Below are positions 23,143-33,836 of a stretch of 64,000 bases of DNA, piece by piece. The DNA comes from Delphinapterus leucas (Eukaryota; Chordata; Mammalia; Artiodactyla; Monodontidae): the NCBI RefSeq assembly GCF_002288925.2, contig NW_022098022.1, positions 1,951,622 through 2,015,621 on the forward strand. The letters run 5' to 3'. A program made the position numbers and the translations under genes. The notes under the pieces were generated by a model. The model was not told where the DNA came from, searched no databases, and saw only the letters and a list, made by a program, of their open reading frames with translations. How positions within the stretch are numbered: the stretch's first letter is position 1; each line of letters begins with the position of its first letter.

Positions 23143-23283
23143 ATGAAAAGTGAGGAATATTGGGTGGAATTTAAGCTACTGGAGACTAAAGCCAGGAAGG
23201 CAAAGGGCTCTGAGACAGAAAAGAAGAAGGCTGAGAGGAGGCAGCTGGAGGACCAATGCCGTTCCCAAGTGGAGGAGAACTGA
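23143..23283 (+). other. Coding-like patch, unidentified; possible retropseudogene fragment
   Basis: From ATG at 23143 to TGA at 23281 lies a 46-codon open frame, open upstream to about 23,050. Its product is highly charged and looks like an alpha-helical or coiled-coil segment. It begins MKSEEYWVEF, has a run of Lys, Glu and Arg (for example EKKKAERRQLED) and ends SQVEEN. The patch is richer in G and purines than its AT-rich flanks. About 140 bases downstream, at 23,417-23,465, an A-rich tract with AAATAAA-like words could be the decayed tail of a processed copy. I cannot name a parent gene, saw no target-site duplication, and a longer frame in another phase (23150-23368) also covers it. Chance remains possible. 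Confidence 0.25.
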
Positions 23284-23416
23284 AAGAGGATCAGTCACTT
23301 CATTTAAGCGACTGGGTGTAAGTTGTTATAGACCTACACAGGTTGGACGGGCTCTGAACGCAGGCTAAAGGCAAAACTGTGTTCTGCAGCTTCAATGCAC
23401 TCCCTAAAGGGCTGTG

Positions 23417-23465
23417 AGCAAATAAATAAGTAAATAAATATTTTTAAAAAGAAAAAAAATTTTTT
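23417..23465. repeat. A-rich (AAAT)n-like tract
   Basis: Irregular AAATA units followed by A runs. It could be a microsatellite grown from an old poly(A) tail. Confidence 0.8.
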
Positions 23466-23664
23466 AAGTGATATGACAAAAACAATACCTTGGATTAACC
23501 TGCATAGGAAGAAGAAAAATGTGTAATCAAAGACACCAACCATGAAGCCCTTTATGACAGAGGGGAAATGGAATTCATTTTAAAATGTTAAAGTTGAATT
23601 AGACAAAATCACTGATAAACATTCCTTAAGAGAGTGAAGTATGGACTTGTTTGTTCTAAAGGAT

Positions 23665-23790
23665 GATCTGATTATATATATACATATATACATGAAACTT
23701 ACATATATATATAAACGTACATATATATACATACAAGTTAGTTTATAGTGACAATTTTTATATTTTATATTTATATATTAGTTTGTAGTG
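23665..23790. repeat. TA-rich low-complexity tract
   Basis: Irregular TATATA and TACATA words over about 125 bases, with the pair TTAGTTT.TAGTG repeated at about 23,738 and 23,778. There is no fixed unit. Confidence 0.85.
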
Positions 23791-24234
23791 TTAGACAAAT
23801 AGCTAAATGCAAATAGCTTATAGCCAGTAAATAATGTCACGGGGAGGATTCTGTAAAAAAATAGTCCAGGGCCGAAGTTACAGATTAGCTCAGCTATTCA
23901 CTGCTTCTTTTCCTACACTGCTTCCAACTGATTTCCCCCTGTGAATATCTCATCTGCAGATAATGGTAAAAGAAGATCAAAAATCCATTTATAATGAACA
24001 TGCCACCAGGTGCGAAACATCCTTTAACCTACAGACCACATGTAATGAACTCGGTTGTGTGCCATTAGAATGGAGAGCAACTTTATTTTTCCCTGTAAGA
24101 TCAAAGTGTATTTCCCTCAGAAATAAGATATTCCATCATTTGGCAACACTATTATGAAAAGCTGGCATTATAGGTTTTTTTAATCTCATACATTTTAAGA
24201 GGTCAAGAGTAGTGAACTGTATTTTACACACTGA
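23791..24234. other. Unique DNA
   Basis: No gene or repeat seen. Open frame 23963-24157 is short and featureless. Confidence 0.45.
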
Positions 24235-24374
24235 GTCCTAGAAGTTGCCCTCTAATAACACTGTCCTAGAAGTTGCCCTCTAATAACACTGTCCTAGAAG
24301 TTGCCCTCTAATAACATTGTCCTAGAAGTTGCCCTCTAATAACACTGTCCTAGAAGTTGCCCTCTAATAACATT
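24235..24374. repeat. Minisatellite: five 28-bp units
   Basis: Exactly five units of 28 bp, starting GTCCTAGAAGTTGCCCTCTA, lie head to tail (24235, 24263, 24291, 24319, 24347). They differ only at position 27, which is C, C, T, C, T in order. All other positions are identical across copies, so the array is young or kept uniform by unequal exchange. There are no spacers, so it is not a CRISPR-like array. Confidence 0.98.
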
Positions 24375-24842
24375 TTGTTACTCCAAATGTTACCATCTTT
24401 CAGTGAGAACTAACATCAATGAGTTTTATTAATGAATTTCAAGATGGAACTTGAGATTCTGAAAAAGCATTAGGAAGATAGTTGAGAAAACTGTCTTGTT
24501 CTACAGTGCCTGCCCCCTTTGATTTGTTACCAGGGGCTTTTTTGTCAGTTCTGTAAGAGCCAGGTAGCTTTTGCTTATGCCCTTTATACTGATAAAGAAG
24601 AAAAAATCCTCAAATTATAAATGAGAAGGTTTAAAATTTTCTCGTTCTATTAAAATTCAGATGTTATTCACCAACATAATTGATTATGGAACAAGGATAT
24701 AATTAAGTCTCTACTTCTAAAAGGTAAATGTTAAAATACATTTAGTCATGCATTTACTTTTGTGATTCAAAATCCGCATTCTTTTATGAGTGCTCTGAAA
24801 ATCTAGATAGAACTGCATCGTTCAATATGATTTTTGGCACCA
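24375..24842. other. Unique DNA
   Basis: No feature recognised. Confidence 0.45.
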
Positions 24843-24982
24843 TACGTGCTGTCCAAAAGGGTGGCTGCTCACCACATCTGGCTACTGAGAAGTTGAAATA
24901 TAAGTGTGACTAAGGAAATAAATTTATAATCTGAATTAATTTTAATAGTCACATGTGGCTAGCGGCTACTCTATTAGACAGT
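24843..24982. mobile_element. MER5A-like hAT-Charlie DNA transposon remnant
   Basis: It starts CGTGCTGTCCAAAAG and ends CACATGTGGCTAGCGGCTAC followed by TCTATTAGACAGT, which are the degenerate inverted ends of MER5A. The inside, with TGGCTACTGAGAAGTTGAAA, fits the short internally deleted form. Non-autonomous and long dead. Confidence 0.85.
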
Positions 24983-25289
24983 ATATGGATGATAGAACAA
25001 GTGGTCATAACCATTCCAGCCAGCGGGTTCTACCTGGGCTCTGAACTAGACTCCATGAAGACTCCCGGTACCTCCTAGTGAATGAGGAAGAGGCTATTAC
25101 CCTAACATGAACAAACTCTTCCTGCTCTTACAACGATTCATTTTAAAATTAGCTTCTCTTCTCCCTCAACCCACTCCCACTGTCATGAGCCTTCCAATCA
25201 ATAATCATACTGTAGGTTCCCTTCTTCACGCAGCACAGGTAACCTCAAGTAAATAACCTGGTCTCCATTGTTCAGAGCTCAACTTTTTC
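24983..25289. other. Unique DNA
   Basis: No feature recognised. Confidence 0.4.
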
Positions 25290-25990
25290 AAGGCTTTGCT
25301 CTACCCACAAAACCACTTGCTTTGATGAGTTTGTCTAATCCTTCTTCAAAATCGCTGCTCTACTGGTATTTCCAAAATGCAACTCCAATGTTTCTTACTG
25401 TTATAAAATTCACTAGGGCTCCCTTTTGTTTTCTGGGTAAAAATGAGATAAGATGCAAACTCCTCAGCACAGTCACAGATGTAATTTTATGCTCTAGTTC
25501 TCACATTTCCCCTCACTCTGCAACTTTTCTTTTGTGCTCTCTAAGCATGTGAAAATGTTCTCATGTTACCTTGATCTTGCTGTATATACTGCACAGATAG
25601 CCTTCCCTTCCCATAGAGCCTGAAATGATTTCTACAGCCCCTTCTTCTCAATCTTCTCACCCCTATGCCCTCACTTTGGAATACACACACCCAATCCAAC
25701 ACCACCACTTCAGTTACACACACCTATTGTGGTTCAAGAATTACCTCCTCCAGAAAACATTAGCTTTAGTTCTCCAGGATGACCTGAGAATTCACCCCTC
25801 TATTCCCCTTTTTATCCTGATTCGATCACAACTCCTACCACAATGAACTGAAATGACTGTTAAATGTTTGTATTTTCTCCATCATCCTGTGGTCAGCTAG
25901 AAGATAGGAACTTAATCTTTCCTCCCTCTATCCCCAGTGTCTGAGACCACACACCTAGCTACACAAAAGTTGTTAAATATATAAATAAAT
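25290..25990 (+). mobile_element. L2 LINE remnant
   Basis: Order and content resemble the L2 3' part: GATAAGATGCAAACTCCTCA near 25,447, a pyrimidine-rich middle, and an end with AGATAGGAACTTAATC and a tail AAATATATAAATAAATGA. It is strongly diverged. Open frames 25268-25552 and 25625-25846 are relics or chance within it. Confidence 0.65.
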
Positions 25991-26109
25991 GACAGAATAA
26001 GAACAGACTGAGACTGAAGATTTAGATATAAAATAAAAATTAGAATGATCCAAAGATAAATAAAATTCTGTGTGTGTATTCAAAGTTTCCTACTTGGGAA
26101 CCCTAAGAT

Positions 26110-26175
26110 ATGATTTTGCTGATATGTGTATATACATGTATATTTATATAAATATATATATTTATTTAAACACAC
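26110..26175. repeat. TA-rich low-complexity tract
   Basis: Irregular TATATA/TTTATATA words with no fixed unit. Confidence 0.8.
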
Positions 26176-29100
26176 ATACTTATACTCGATTGCTCCTAGA
26201 AAGTATATACGCATAATTTGACGATTAAAAAATACTAGAAATGACCTCTAAGGAAAAGAGCTTTTAAAGTAAATGGGTTATAACATCATTTGTAAAACAG
26301 GCAGTCCTGCTGTGATGATTTCTATTCCGTTGTAGGGGAGGGAACACCCCGACACTGATTTATGAGGCATTTTCTGTCCCTGTCGCCTCTTCCACATCCA
26401 CAGCAAGACAGAGAAATAGTCTGAGTCATTTTACCAACCATTTTATATCATTTTTGGTCTATCGCAAAGCTAACACCAACTAACACTTTCTAAAGATCAA
26501 TATAGTCTATTCACCAAAGCCTTTACTTACAACAATATTAATAAACAAGAATTCCCCCAAATAGAAAATAATTTCATTTATAATACAGCATATCTCCGAA
26601 AGAGACTTGCAGACATTTGGTAAGTATAATCACTATCTATTCTACAGAACAACATTTAATGAATTGTACTCAAGGAAGACCCATCATTGCCTGAGGAGGC
26701 CATGTCAAATTGAAGATCACTGGATAGAAGTTTTGCCAAACAGCTCAATGGTTGAGTCAGGAAGACACCCAGGAAATGGTATCAGTAAGAAATGGAAACC
26801 AGGATATATCCCAGATTACACAACACCCTAGAAACCTATCTGAGTAGAAAAGATACCAGGATCCAAATTACTTAGAAAATCAAGAATTAGAATTTGGAGA
26901 GCATTTTTGTCTCTCTAGAAGTTGCACTGAAACGGATACCTCTGGCAGTGAATTACATCTTTTTCTTACAAATAGAGTTTCCATTTAAAACCTCATATCT
27001 TAAATTACTTTAATTCCTGGATGAGCACAGAGCCTGCAGCAAGCTGATATTTCCCTATTCAATTTGGAATAGAGATAATTCCCAAGTAATTACATTAATG
27101 TAAAGGAAGGCACAAGATAACGCAGGGCTGGCAGGTAAAACAAAAGTTACTTACGCTCACATTTGAAATAAACACACAGATTTAAACCATTATGAAAAAT
27201 ATATTGCAGAAGAACTGAGAAGCTACTATTTAATCCCAATTGGGAGAAGGAGGCCCCTCTCTTACCTTTTGTGAGATGAATACAAGAGTTAGTGACTCAC
27301 ATTGGCGTGAAAACAATTTAAAATGCACCATTACAAAAGACGAATTTGAGTTGTTCCAAATAAGTTATGAATGCAAAATAAATGTCCCACAATCCAAAAT
27401 TTAAAAACCAATTGTCAAATAATTGCCCATAGAAAACAGACTCTTTGTAAATCAGCTAATCAAAGAGATAATTAATGTCATTAATGCATAAGTGAAATTT
27501 ATATAGCAAGACTGACATAAACATACTGGACAAAATGGAAAGACTTGGCTGTGGGTCTATTTTTCCTCATTATTAAAATGACCTGACATTAATCTATTAA
27601 AATTCTATGTAAAATGTCATTAGAGTGAATACAATTTATTGAAATTATAAAATGATACGGTAAATTTAAATAACCATATTAACTTTTTTTCATGCATTTA
27701 AGCATAATGGAGTTCCAAATATTAAGATGTTGCAGTTTTTAAAAAGTTATTGCATATACATAAGCACTTACTGTTACTTCCTTGCAGCAAGAATCTATAT
27801 CCACCACAGGAGCTTGAAGTTACTGCCTGTTAAGTCACAAAAACAAGAATATGTTAATTTAAAATACAATAAAGTTTAAATTGCAATAGCTAATAAGATT
27901 CTTTTATGTTCATAAAGAAGAAATGTTATAACTACAACCTCTTGGTTTTGGTTTATTTTCATGAATTAAAAACTACAAAAGGCAAGTGAAAATTATTTCC
28001 CAATGCACACTGTAAGTTAAAAACACTGCTGAAAAAGGAAAAGAAAATTTCCATTAGAGAAAAGCAAAAACATCCTAGCCGAGTAAAGAATGTGTTAATG
28101 CCCCTCCCTCCACCCTTAATGTTCACAGGTAACTTGATCATTGGTTTACACTAAGTGAATAAAGAACAGTTTGAGTTATGTACTCGTTAGAAGCTTATCG
28201 TTTAGCGTCTATCCAGAACTCTTTGACTGAACACATCTTTCCTAATCCATCAAGCAAATTTGAAAATAACAATAGAAAAAGATCTCATCGAGTTAGAGAG
28301 ACACTACTTGAAAACAATTAGGGTTTATATAAGGGCAATACACAGGTCAAATACACTATTTCACTCAATATTTGATCGATTTACTGAAGAAAAAAAATAA
28401 ATCGTTTATTCTATGCTTGATGTTGACTAGTATCTGAATATTCAACCTGAAAGAAAGAACTTAAGTAATTATCTAAATCACTCAGGCCAAAAGACTAATT
28501 TACAAAAATTACTCAGCTCACTGCGGCAAACATTACTGGAGAAGTCTTTTCCTTGAATTATTTCTTAAATGCTAATTTTACTTTTCACGGTTCGATGTTA
28601 CCAAACACAGAAAAAAACCACAACATGGTTTGAATTCGACATACATAATCACAAATAAAATCATCTGAAAATATATTTTTAAAAAATAAATTTTTAATCT
28701 TAAAAGATTACAGAACATACTAAATCTGAAAATTATTTAATTTCTCTGAAGACACTTAAAAATATAGTCCACATTGAAACTTGATTTGGATTTACGTATC
28801 ATTCCATTGTAATCATGCATTTCCACTTTAACTGTTGATCCATTTTAATTTCTTTTCCTTTTCCAGCTACTGTTAAGAACACAAGGCAATTTGCAAGTCT
28901 TTTCTCCATAATATGTTCAATGTTAGTTTTAAAAGCTTGAGATCTTGCCAAAATATGTCCTGCTTTATACAGTAGAAGAGGTAACATTTAATACAAAATT
29001 GGAAATGTTATTTTGTTTAATAAGCTTTTTCTCCCCCAATCAATCAAAATCTGCTGACATAGTGGAAGCTAAAACATTCTTCACATATTTCTCTACTATG

Positions 29101-29622
29101 CTGAGATTAAAAAAAAAAAATCATACCACTTGGATTTGGAGAAAACAGTATCTTTAAAAAAAAGTATTAAAATTTCTATAGTAAACAAGAAATAGTTTTC
29201 CATTATATAGGCAAAATTTTTTTTTAATATTTTAGGGAAATAAAGTAATTTCCTCAAGGAAAATAACAAAATAAATAATAAATTATTTACTATCAAACCT
29301 CTTATTCAAACAGCTAACAGTTAACGACAGTTAATTTGAGGTTAAATTTAGAGAACTTGAATACAAATAATTACTAATCCAGGAACTCCTGCGCTTTTAA
29401 CGTTTTTGCTAGGACATGTTAGCATTTTGACATCGTGTCCTATAAATGCAAAACACTATTTTTATTAATGTAGGACAAATCTTTAAAATGTATGGTGTAA
29501 GTCTGCTTTTTTTATTTTAAAATTAAATTTACACCTTATTATAATACATACAAATAAAGTGTAATTTTTATTTCACGTAATAATAAAGCCATAGCTAGTC
29601 AAAATACCTTCTGATTAAAAAG
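26176..29622. other. 3.4-kb repeat-poor AT-rich block
   Basis: I recognise no interspersed repeat in this block. It contains many ATTA/TAAT homeodomain-type words, including a perfect 14-bp palindrome TTACATTAATGTAA at 27090-27103, TAATTAAT at 27469-27476 and CATTAATGCAT at 27479-27489. Open frames are short and overlap on both strands. Composition and lack of repeats resemble conserved non-coding DNA, but conservation cannot be measured from one sequence. Confidence 0.4.
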
Positions 29623-29816
29623 AACATTCCTTTCTCTTTTTTTGAATTTTATTTTTTTTATACAGCAGGTTCTTATTGGTTATCTATTTTATACATATTA
29701 GTGTCTACATGTCCATCCCAGTCTCCCAATTCATCCCACCTCCACCCCCCCCCCCCCCCCCCCCCGCCTCCCAACTTTCCCCCTTTGGTGTCCATACATT
29801 TAAAAACATTTCTTTC
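29623..29816 (-). mobile_element. L1 3'-end fragment with a 21-base C run
   Basis: The stretch ATACAGCAGGTTCTTATTGG with TTTTATACATATTAGTG and TTGGTGTCCATACATT is the reverse complement of an L1 3' UTR. An 11-of-12 direct repeat (AACATTCCTTTC at 29623-29634, AACATTTCTTTC at 29805-29816) frames it. Inside lies an uninterrupted run of 21 Cs at 29745-29765, an expansion of a naturally C-rich part of the element. Confidence 0.87.
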
Positions 29817-32160
29817 ATAAAATTTTCCTAGCCATAGGAATTACTGAGGTATATAATCTTTCTTTGGGACAACAGAGACATCATTTGAGATAAATTTTAG
29901 TTTCCTTGTTTCGCTATATAGTTACATCTTTATCCTTTCACACTCCTTAATCACCCTACTCGATAGAAATACACCTGGACCACTACATGCTTTGCTCCTG
30001 CTGAGATGGCAGAAGCTACTAAATCTTGCTACTATTAAAGGGGAGGGAATGAGAAGTTCCTGATTTTTAGATACGGGCTGAACTTAAGGTGGTTGAAGGA
30101 AGCGTAATCATGAGATGAAACACCCACAGTGAATTTCTTCCATATCCCGGTGCTTCTATTACTCAGTATGATTACGTTCCGTTGGTCAAATGTCCTATCC
30201 TGGGTCTACTCTACCTGATGGCATCGTGGGTTCTACCACTGCTGAGATATCTGTGCTGGGGAAAGCTTTCTTTACATGAAATACTACTTGTAAACTGGAA
30301 GTTGAATGGAAGCCTCAGAGCCCTGTCTGCTCCCTGTATGCCCTCCCCACCTGCAGCTCAGAAGCTACCCCGGGATTTTCAAGGAGCAAAGTCTTAAATC
30401 CACTGCTCCATTTCCACGTTTCTTTCCTTTCATGTCAACAAACAATGGGTGAAGAGACATGGGAAGCTGTCACTTTTCGAGGAAAGAAAAAGGAAATGGA
30501 AGATAAGAAACAAGGCATAGGATTTGAGTAAAAAATAAAGGAAATAGAGAAAAAGACAATGTTTTAGGTAAGTTTGCCACGTATGGGCCAAAGTTTTAGA
30601 AAACTGCTTGGCAAACACAGCCCTAAAACAAAGGTACTGAAAAGAAATACTACAAATAAATGGAACGTTACAGACAACTTGTATAACTTCATTCTCCCAA
30701 ATGTTTTATATATTTAAATCTCTGATTTTCTGATATTTCAGGTGATTTACAACATAATCCACATGATTCAATCTGAGACAGATTTTAATGTAGTTATCTT
30801 CCCAAGACAAAATATAAAATACTGGCTCACACCTAAGCATTCAAGGACATCTGGCCACCCTCATATTATGCTAATCGCCTCGAAATTCTGCCACATCTTA
30901 AATTACAGAGGTTTATAGTATAAGAACTGACTCAGGAGGTAGAGATGCGTTCCCTAAAATGTGACTGAGGTCCCAGACACCCTTTAGGGATGCTCTTCGT
31001 TATTGAACCAACTAACACCTAATTACATTTGGGAAGAGGAAAAAAAAAAAGAAGAAGAAAAAATAACCCTCAGTTTCCTGTAGCTGCTCTATGACTCACA
31101 CCCGAATGCCTGCAGAGTTTGCACAAACATTCTCGGCTTCCTCTGATGTTAATTCTCTCCTTTAGAGTGTTGGGAAGCTCGGCACCAAACCCTGGTCTCC
31201 AGCTTGCCAAAAGACATGCTGGTTTCTTGGTATGGTTTTCCAGCTCTTTTGTTATTAGTGCATGATTTGAGAATATGCTCCCACGGTAACAGAATTCATT
31301 AAGGGCTTTCTGTTTGGTTCTGCCAATGAGAATTTTTGCCTGCATGTAGCGCTGGCCTCTGAAGCTTGATCCATAGTATTTGTCTTATAAAGTCTTGTCA
31401 TCTCATAGCATGACTGATGCTACAAAATAATCCATAATGAGACACGTTCTCCCAGCATGAGCCACTCCCTGAGGGTAAATTAGGCACTACTAGAAAACAC
31501 ATTAACTTCATCACCAAACTCAGGTGCTTCAAATAGACTACAGGAAAGTGGATACATCATGCAGTCCCATCTTGCACCACTGCGTTTGTGGAACGGATTA
31601 GGGATGTAATCCTTCATGTTCATTCTTTACCATATCCCATTAGGGGAAAAAAAAATTTTCATATTCTGACAATTTTCTTTGTACAGTCATTTCCAGAGGT
31701 AAGGTTTGCTCAAAATAACTGTGTGGTTGATACAGTAAAGGAAAAAAAAAAGTCAATGTTTTAACCAAAATTTTCCCATGTGATTTCAGTAAAAAACATA
31801 CCTTGTTATTTTCAGCTACATTTTTAATACCGCATAATTATATTGACCACTTGTTCTGTTTTTCACTATTGGATTGTTTATTCATCTTTTTTTTAACGGT
31901 GTGCAATAGCAATAGCTTAAAAATCCTGTGAAATCTTTTCATGCTAATGAGGCCAAAGTCATCGGGCCAGTCCTTCTGGGGATTGGCTGGTTCCAGAATG
32001 AAGATTAAACTGCCCCTGCATTCTTTCCTTATATGTGTGTAAGTGGTATTAGGGAGAGACTGAGAATGAATCGGGGGAGCAGTCCAGTAAGTACACTGAA
32101 AAATAAATCAAAGTATATAATTGGATAAAGAGATGAAATGAGCACCACGTTTATTTAGGG
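29817..32160. other. Repeat-poor stretch, no gene
   Basis: About 2.3 kb with no interspersed repeat recognised. A/G-rich run at 31,040-31,062. The segment 31,060-31,640 has balanced composition resembling conserved non-coding DNA. Open frames are short and featureless. Confidence 0.4.
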
Positions 32161-32404
32161 CAGTGCTCTTCTCAATCGGGGCAATCTGGGGCCACAGGGG
32201 ACACTGGACAATGTCTGGTCATATTTTTTGTTGTCACAACTGGGGGTCAGGGGTGTGCCACCGTGATCAAGTGGGTAGAGGTCGGAGATGCTGCCAAGCA
32301 TGCTACACTACATGGGACAGCCCTCCCCCCCGCCACACACAGAATGATTTGGTCCAAAATGACTACCGTGTCGCAGTTATCACACCCCGGGTTAAGGAAA
32401 GCTG
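32161..32404 (-). mobile_element. Non-autonomous DNA transposon remnant (MER-type, hAT-like)
   Basis: The ends form degenerate inverted repeats: CAGTGCTCTTCTCAA at 32161 and the complement of TTAAGGAAAGCTG at about 32,392-32,404. The inside contains GACACTGGACAATGTCTGG, TTGTTGTCACAACTGGGGGT and ATGGGACAGCC, which I recall from a common mammalian DNA-transposon fossil. I do not name the family. Several overlapping open frames here are chance. Confidence 0.65.
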
Positions 32405-32656
32405 GAAAAGAAGGGGAGAGGACATATCTCATTTGTCTACACGTCACTGTAACTGGCTTACAGGGCAAAGAGGCGGAAAGAGATCTGCAAGAACTGGCCT
32501 TAGGCTCTGAGGAGGGCACGACCTCTGCGTCTCAGGAGAGGTGAATCCACGGCTTCTCCGCAGCAGGCGAGAAAAGCGGAGCTGCCACACCACCAACGTG
32601 CTCTGCACAGGCGTGTTTGCGCGGCACCCTGACAGAGCAAGCCGCAAATAAAGGTC

Positions 32657-32669
32657 CCACCAGATGGCC
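32657..32669 (+). promoter_or_regulatory. CTCF-like motif, forward
   Basis: CCACCAGATGGCC matches the degenerate CTCF core CCASYAGRKGGCR at 12 of 13 positions (the last base differs). It sits just upstream of the CpG-rich LTR-like segment. By a simple count, one or two single-mismatch sites are expected by chance in a window this size, so this is a candidate only. Confidence 0.3.
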
Positions 32670-32710
32670 GGCCTAGCTGGCAGCTGAGAAAGGTGGAGAA
32701 ACCAAGGCTC

Positions 32711-33340
32711 TGAACCCGTGCCACGCAGAGATAGCGGAAGCTCATAACTAATAGGAACTCCTGAGCTTGTGCGGCAGAACAACGGATAAGGGAGCGGCTT
32801 GTTCAAACCCCTTCGCTTGTAAACTGCCTTCGCTGACTAAGCTCGCTTTAGCTTCTACGGGCGTCTTTCTCTCTTTTTTCCTCTCCTTAATTGCGTACCT
32901 TCCCAGCTTCACACGGCCTGGGTGTTCTCCAGGAACCCGGAGTCAGCTCCCACCAAGCGCGAGCCGGCTGAGGCTGGTTGGGACCACGGATGCTGAAACT
33001 GGGCCTGCGCAGACCACCCCGACCGGCCTGTTGACTCCACCCTCAGATCACGCAACATCCGCGCTTATGAATATGCAGAGACACGGAACCCCATTGCGCC
33101 TGCGCAGAACATCAGTTACCGCCCCTCTTCCTTGCCTCCCATCCCCTTTCCCCAGTCCTGAGGCCCTCTTGCTTGTCCCATAAATGTCCCAAACCCCTTT
33201 GCCTCTCGGGAGGCGGAAATGAGACTTGCTCTCTGACTCCTGGCTTGGCCGCCTTATGAATAAGCTCTTTCTCGGCTGAACCTCGGCGTCAAAACGGCCC
33301 ATTTGCAGCGCATCCGGCAAAGGGCCCTGGTTCCCTAACA
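32711..33340 (+). mobile_element. CpG-rich LTR-like segment (probable class I solo LTR)
   Basis: This is the most CpG-rich stretch in the window. The 3' half has an LTR look: CCTGCGCAGA-type words at about 33,003 and 33,099, CCCATAAATGTCCC near 33,177, GAATAAGCTCTTTCTC near 33,257 as an R/U5-like signal, and a terminal CCCTAACA at 33,340. If the 5' edge is TGAACCC at 32711, a 4-bp direct repeat GCTC flanks it (32707-32710 and 33341-33344). Four bases is weak evidence. No viral coding sequence is attached. The alternative is a decayed CpG-island promoter. Confidence 0.5.
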
Positions 33341-33471
33341 GCTCGGTGTGCTCTTTTTGTCCTGTCCCTTCTCAACACCTTTGCCCCTTGACTACTTTTG
33401 TTATGTTACACTGTCAATGACAATTTTTGTTAAGATTCTGATACACTATTAATTTGGTTTAACATCCCTTT

Positions 33472-33827
33472 CTGGGCTTTATTTATTTTTTAAATAAATT
33501 TATTTATTTATTTTTGTCTGCGTTGGGTCTTCATTGCTGTGCGTGGGCTTTCTCCAGTTGCGGCGAGCAGGGGCTACTCTTCGTGGTGGTGTGCGAGCTT
33601 CTCACTGCGGTGGCTTCTCTTGTTGGCGGAACACGGGCTCTAGGTGCACATGGGCTTCAGTAGTTGTGGCTCGTGGGCTCTTAGAGTGCAGGCTCAGTAG
33701 TTGTGGCGCACGGGCTTAGTTGCTCTGAGGCATGTGAGATCTTCCCGGACCAGAGCTCAAACCCATGTCCCCTGCATTGGCAGGCGGATTCTTAACCACT
33801 GCGCCACCAGGGAATTTCCCTGGGCTT
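33472..33827 (-). mobile_element. Long-form CHR-1-like SINE, antisense
   Basis: On the minus strand the head TGGCGCAGTGGTTAAGAATC is followed by a diverged B box, CACAACTACTGAGCC-type modules, and the tail module GAAGACCCAACGCAGAC with an AAATA-rich end (33,480-33,517). A short direct repeat CTGGGCTT is at 33472-33479 and 33820-33827. It is more diverged than the CHR-2 copies and therefore probably older. Confidence 0.9.
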
Positions 33828-33836
33828 GTTTTAATA

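Noticed and set aside
23665..23790. Possible origin or scaffold-attachment region because of TA richness
   Set aside because: Low-complexity TA tracts are common here and nothing specific supports such a role.
24245..24260. CTCF-like word TGCCCTCTAATAA in each minisatellite unit
   Set aside because: Only 10 of 13 positions match the core and the mismatches fall at the informative TGG end.
24235..24374. Repeat array as CRISPR
   Set aside because: The 28-bp units are directly adjacent with no spacers, in a mammalian genome; it is a minisatellite.
32163..32806. Cluster of overlapping open frames on both strands
   Set aside because: GC-rich sequence has few stops. The frames cover a DNA transposon remnant and an LTR-like region and conflict with each other.
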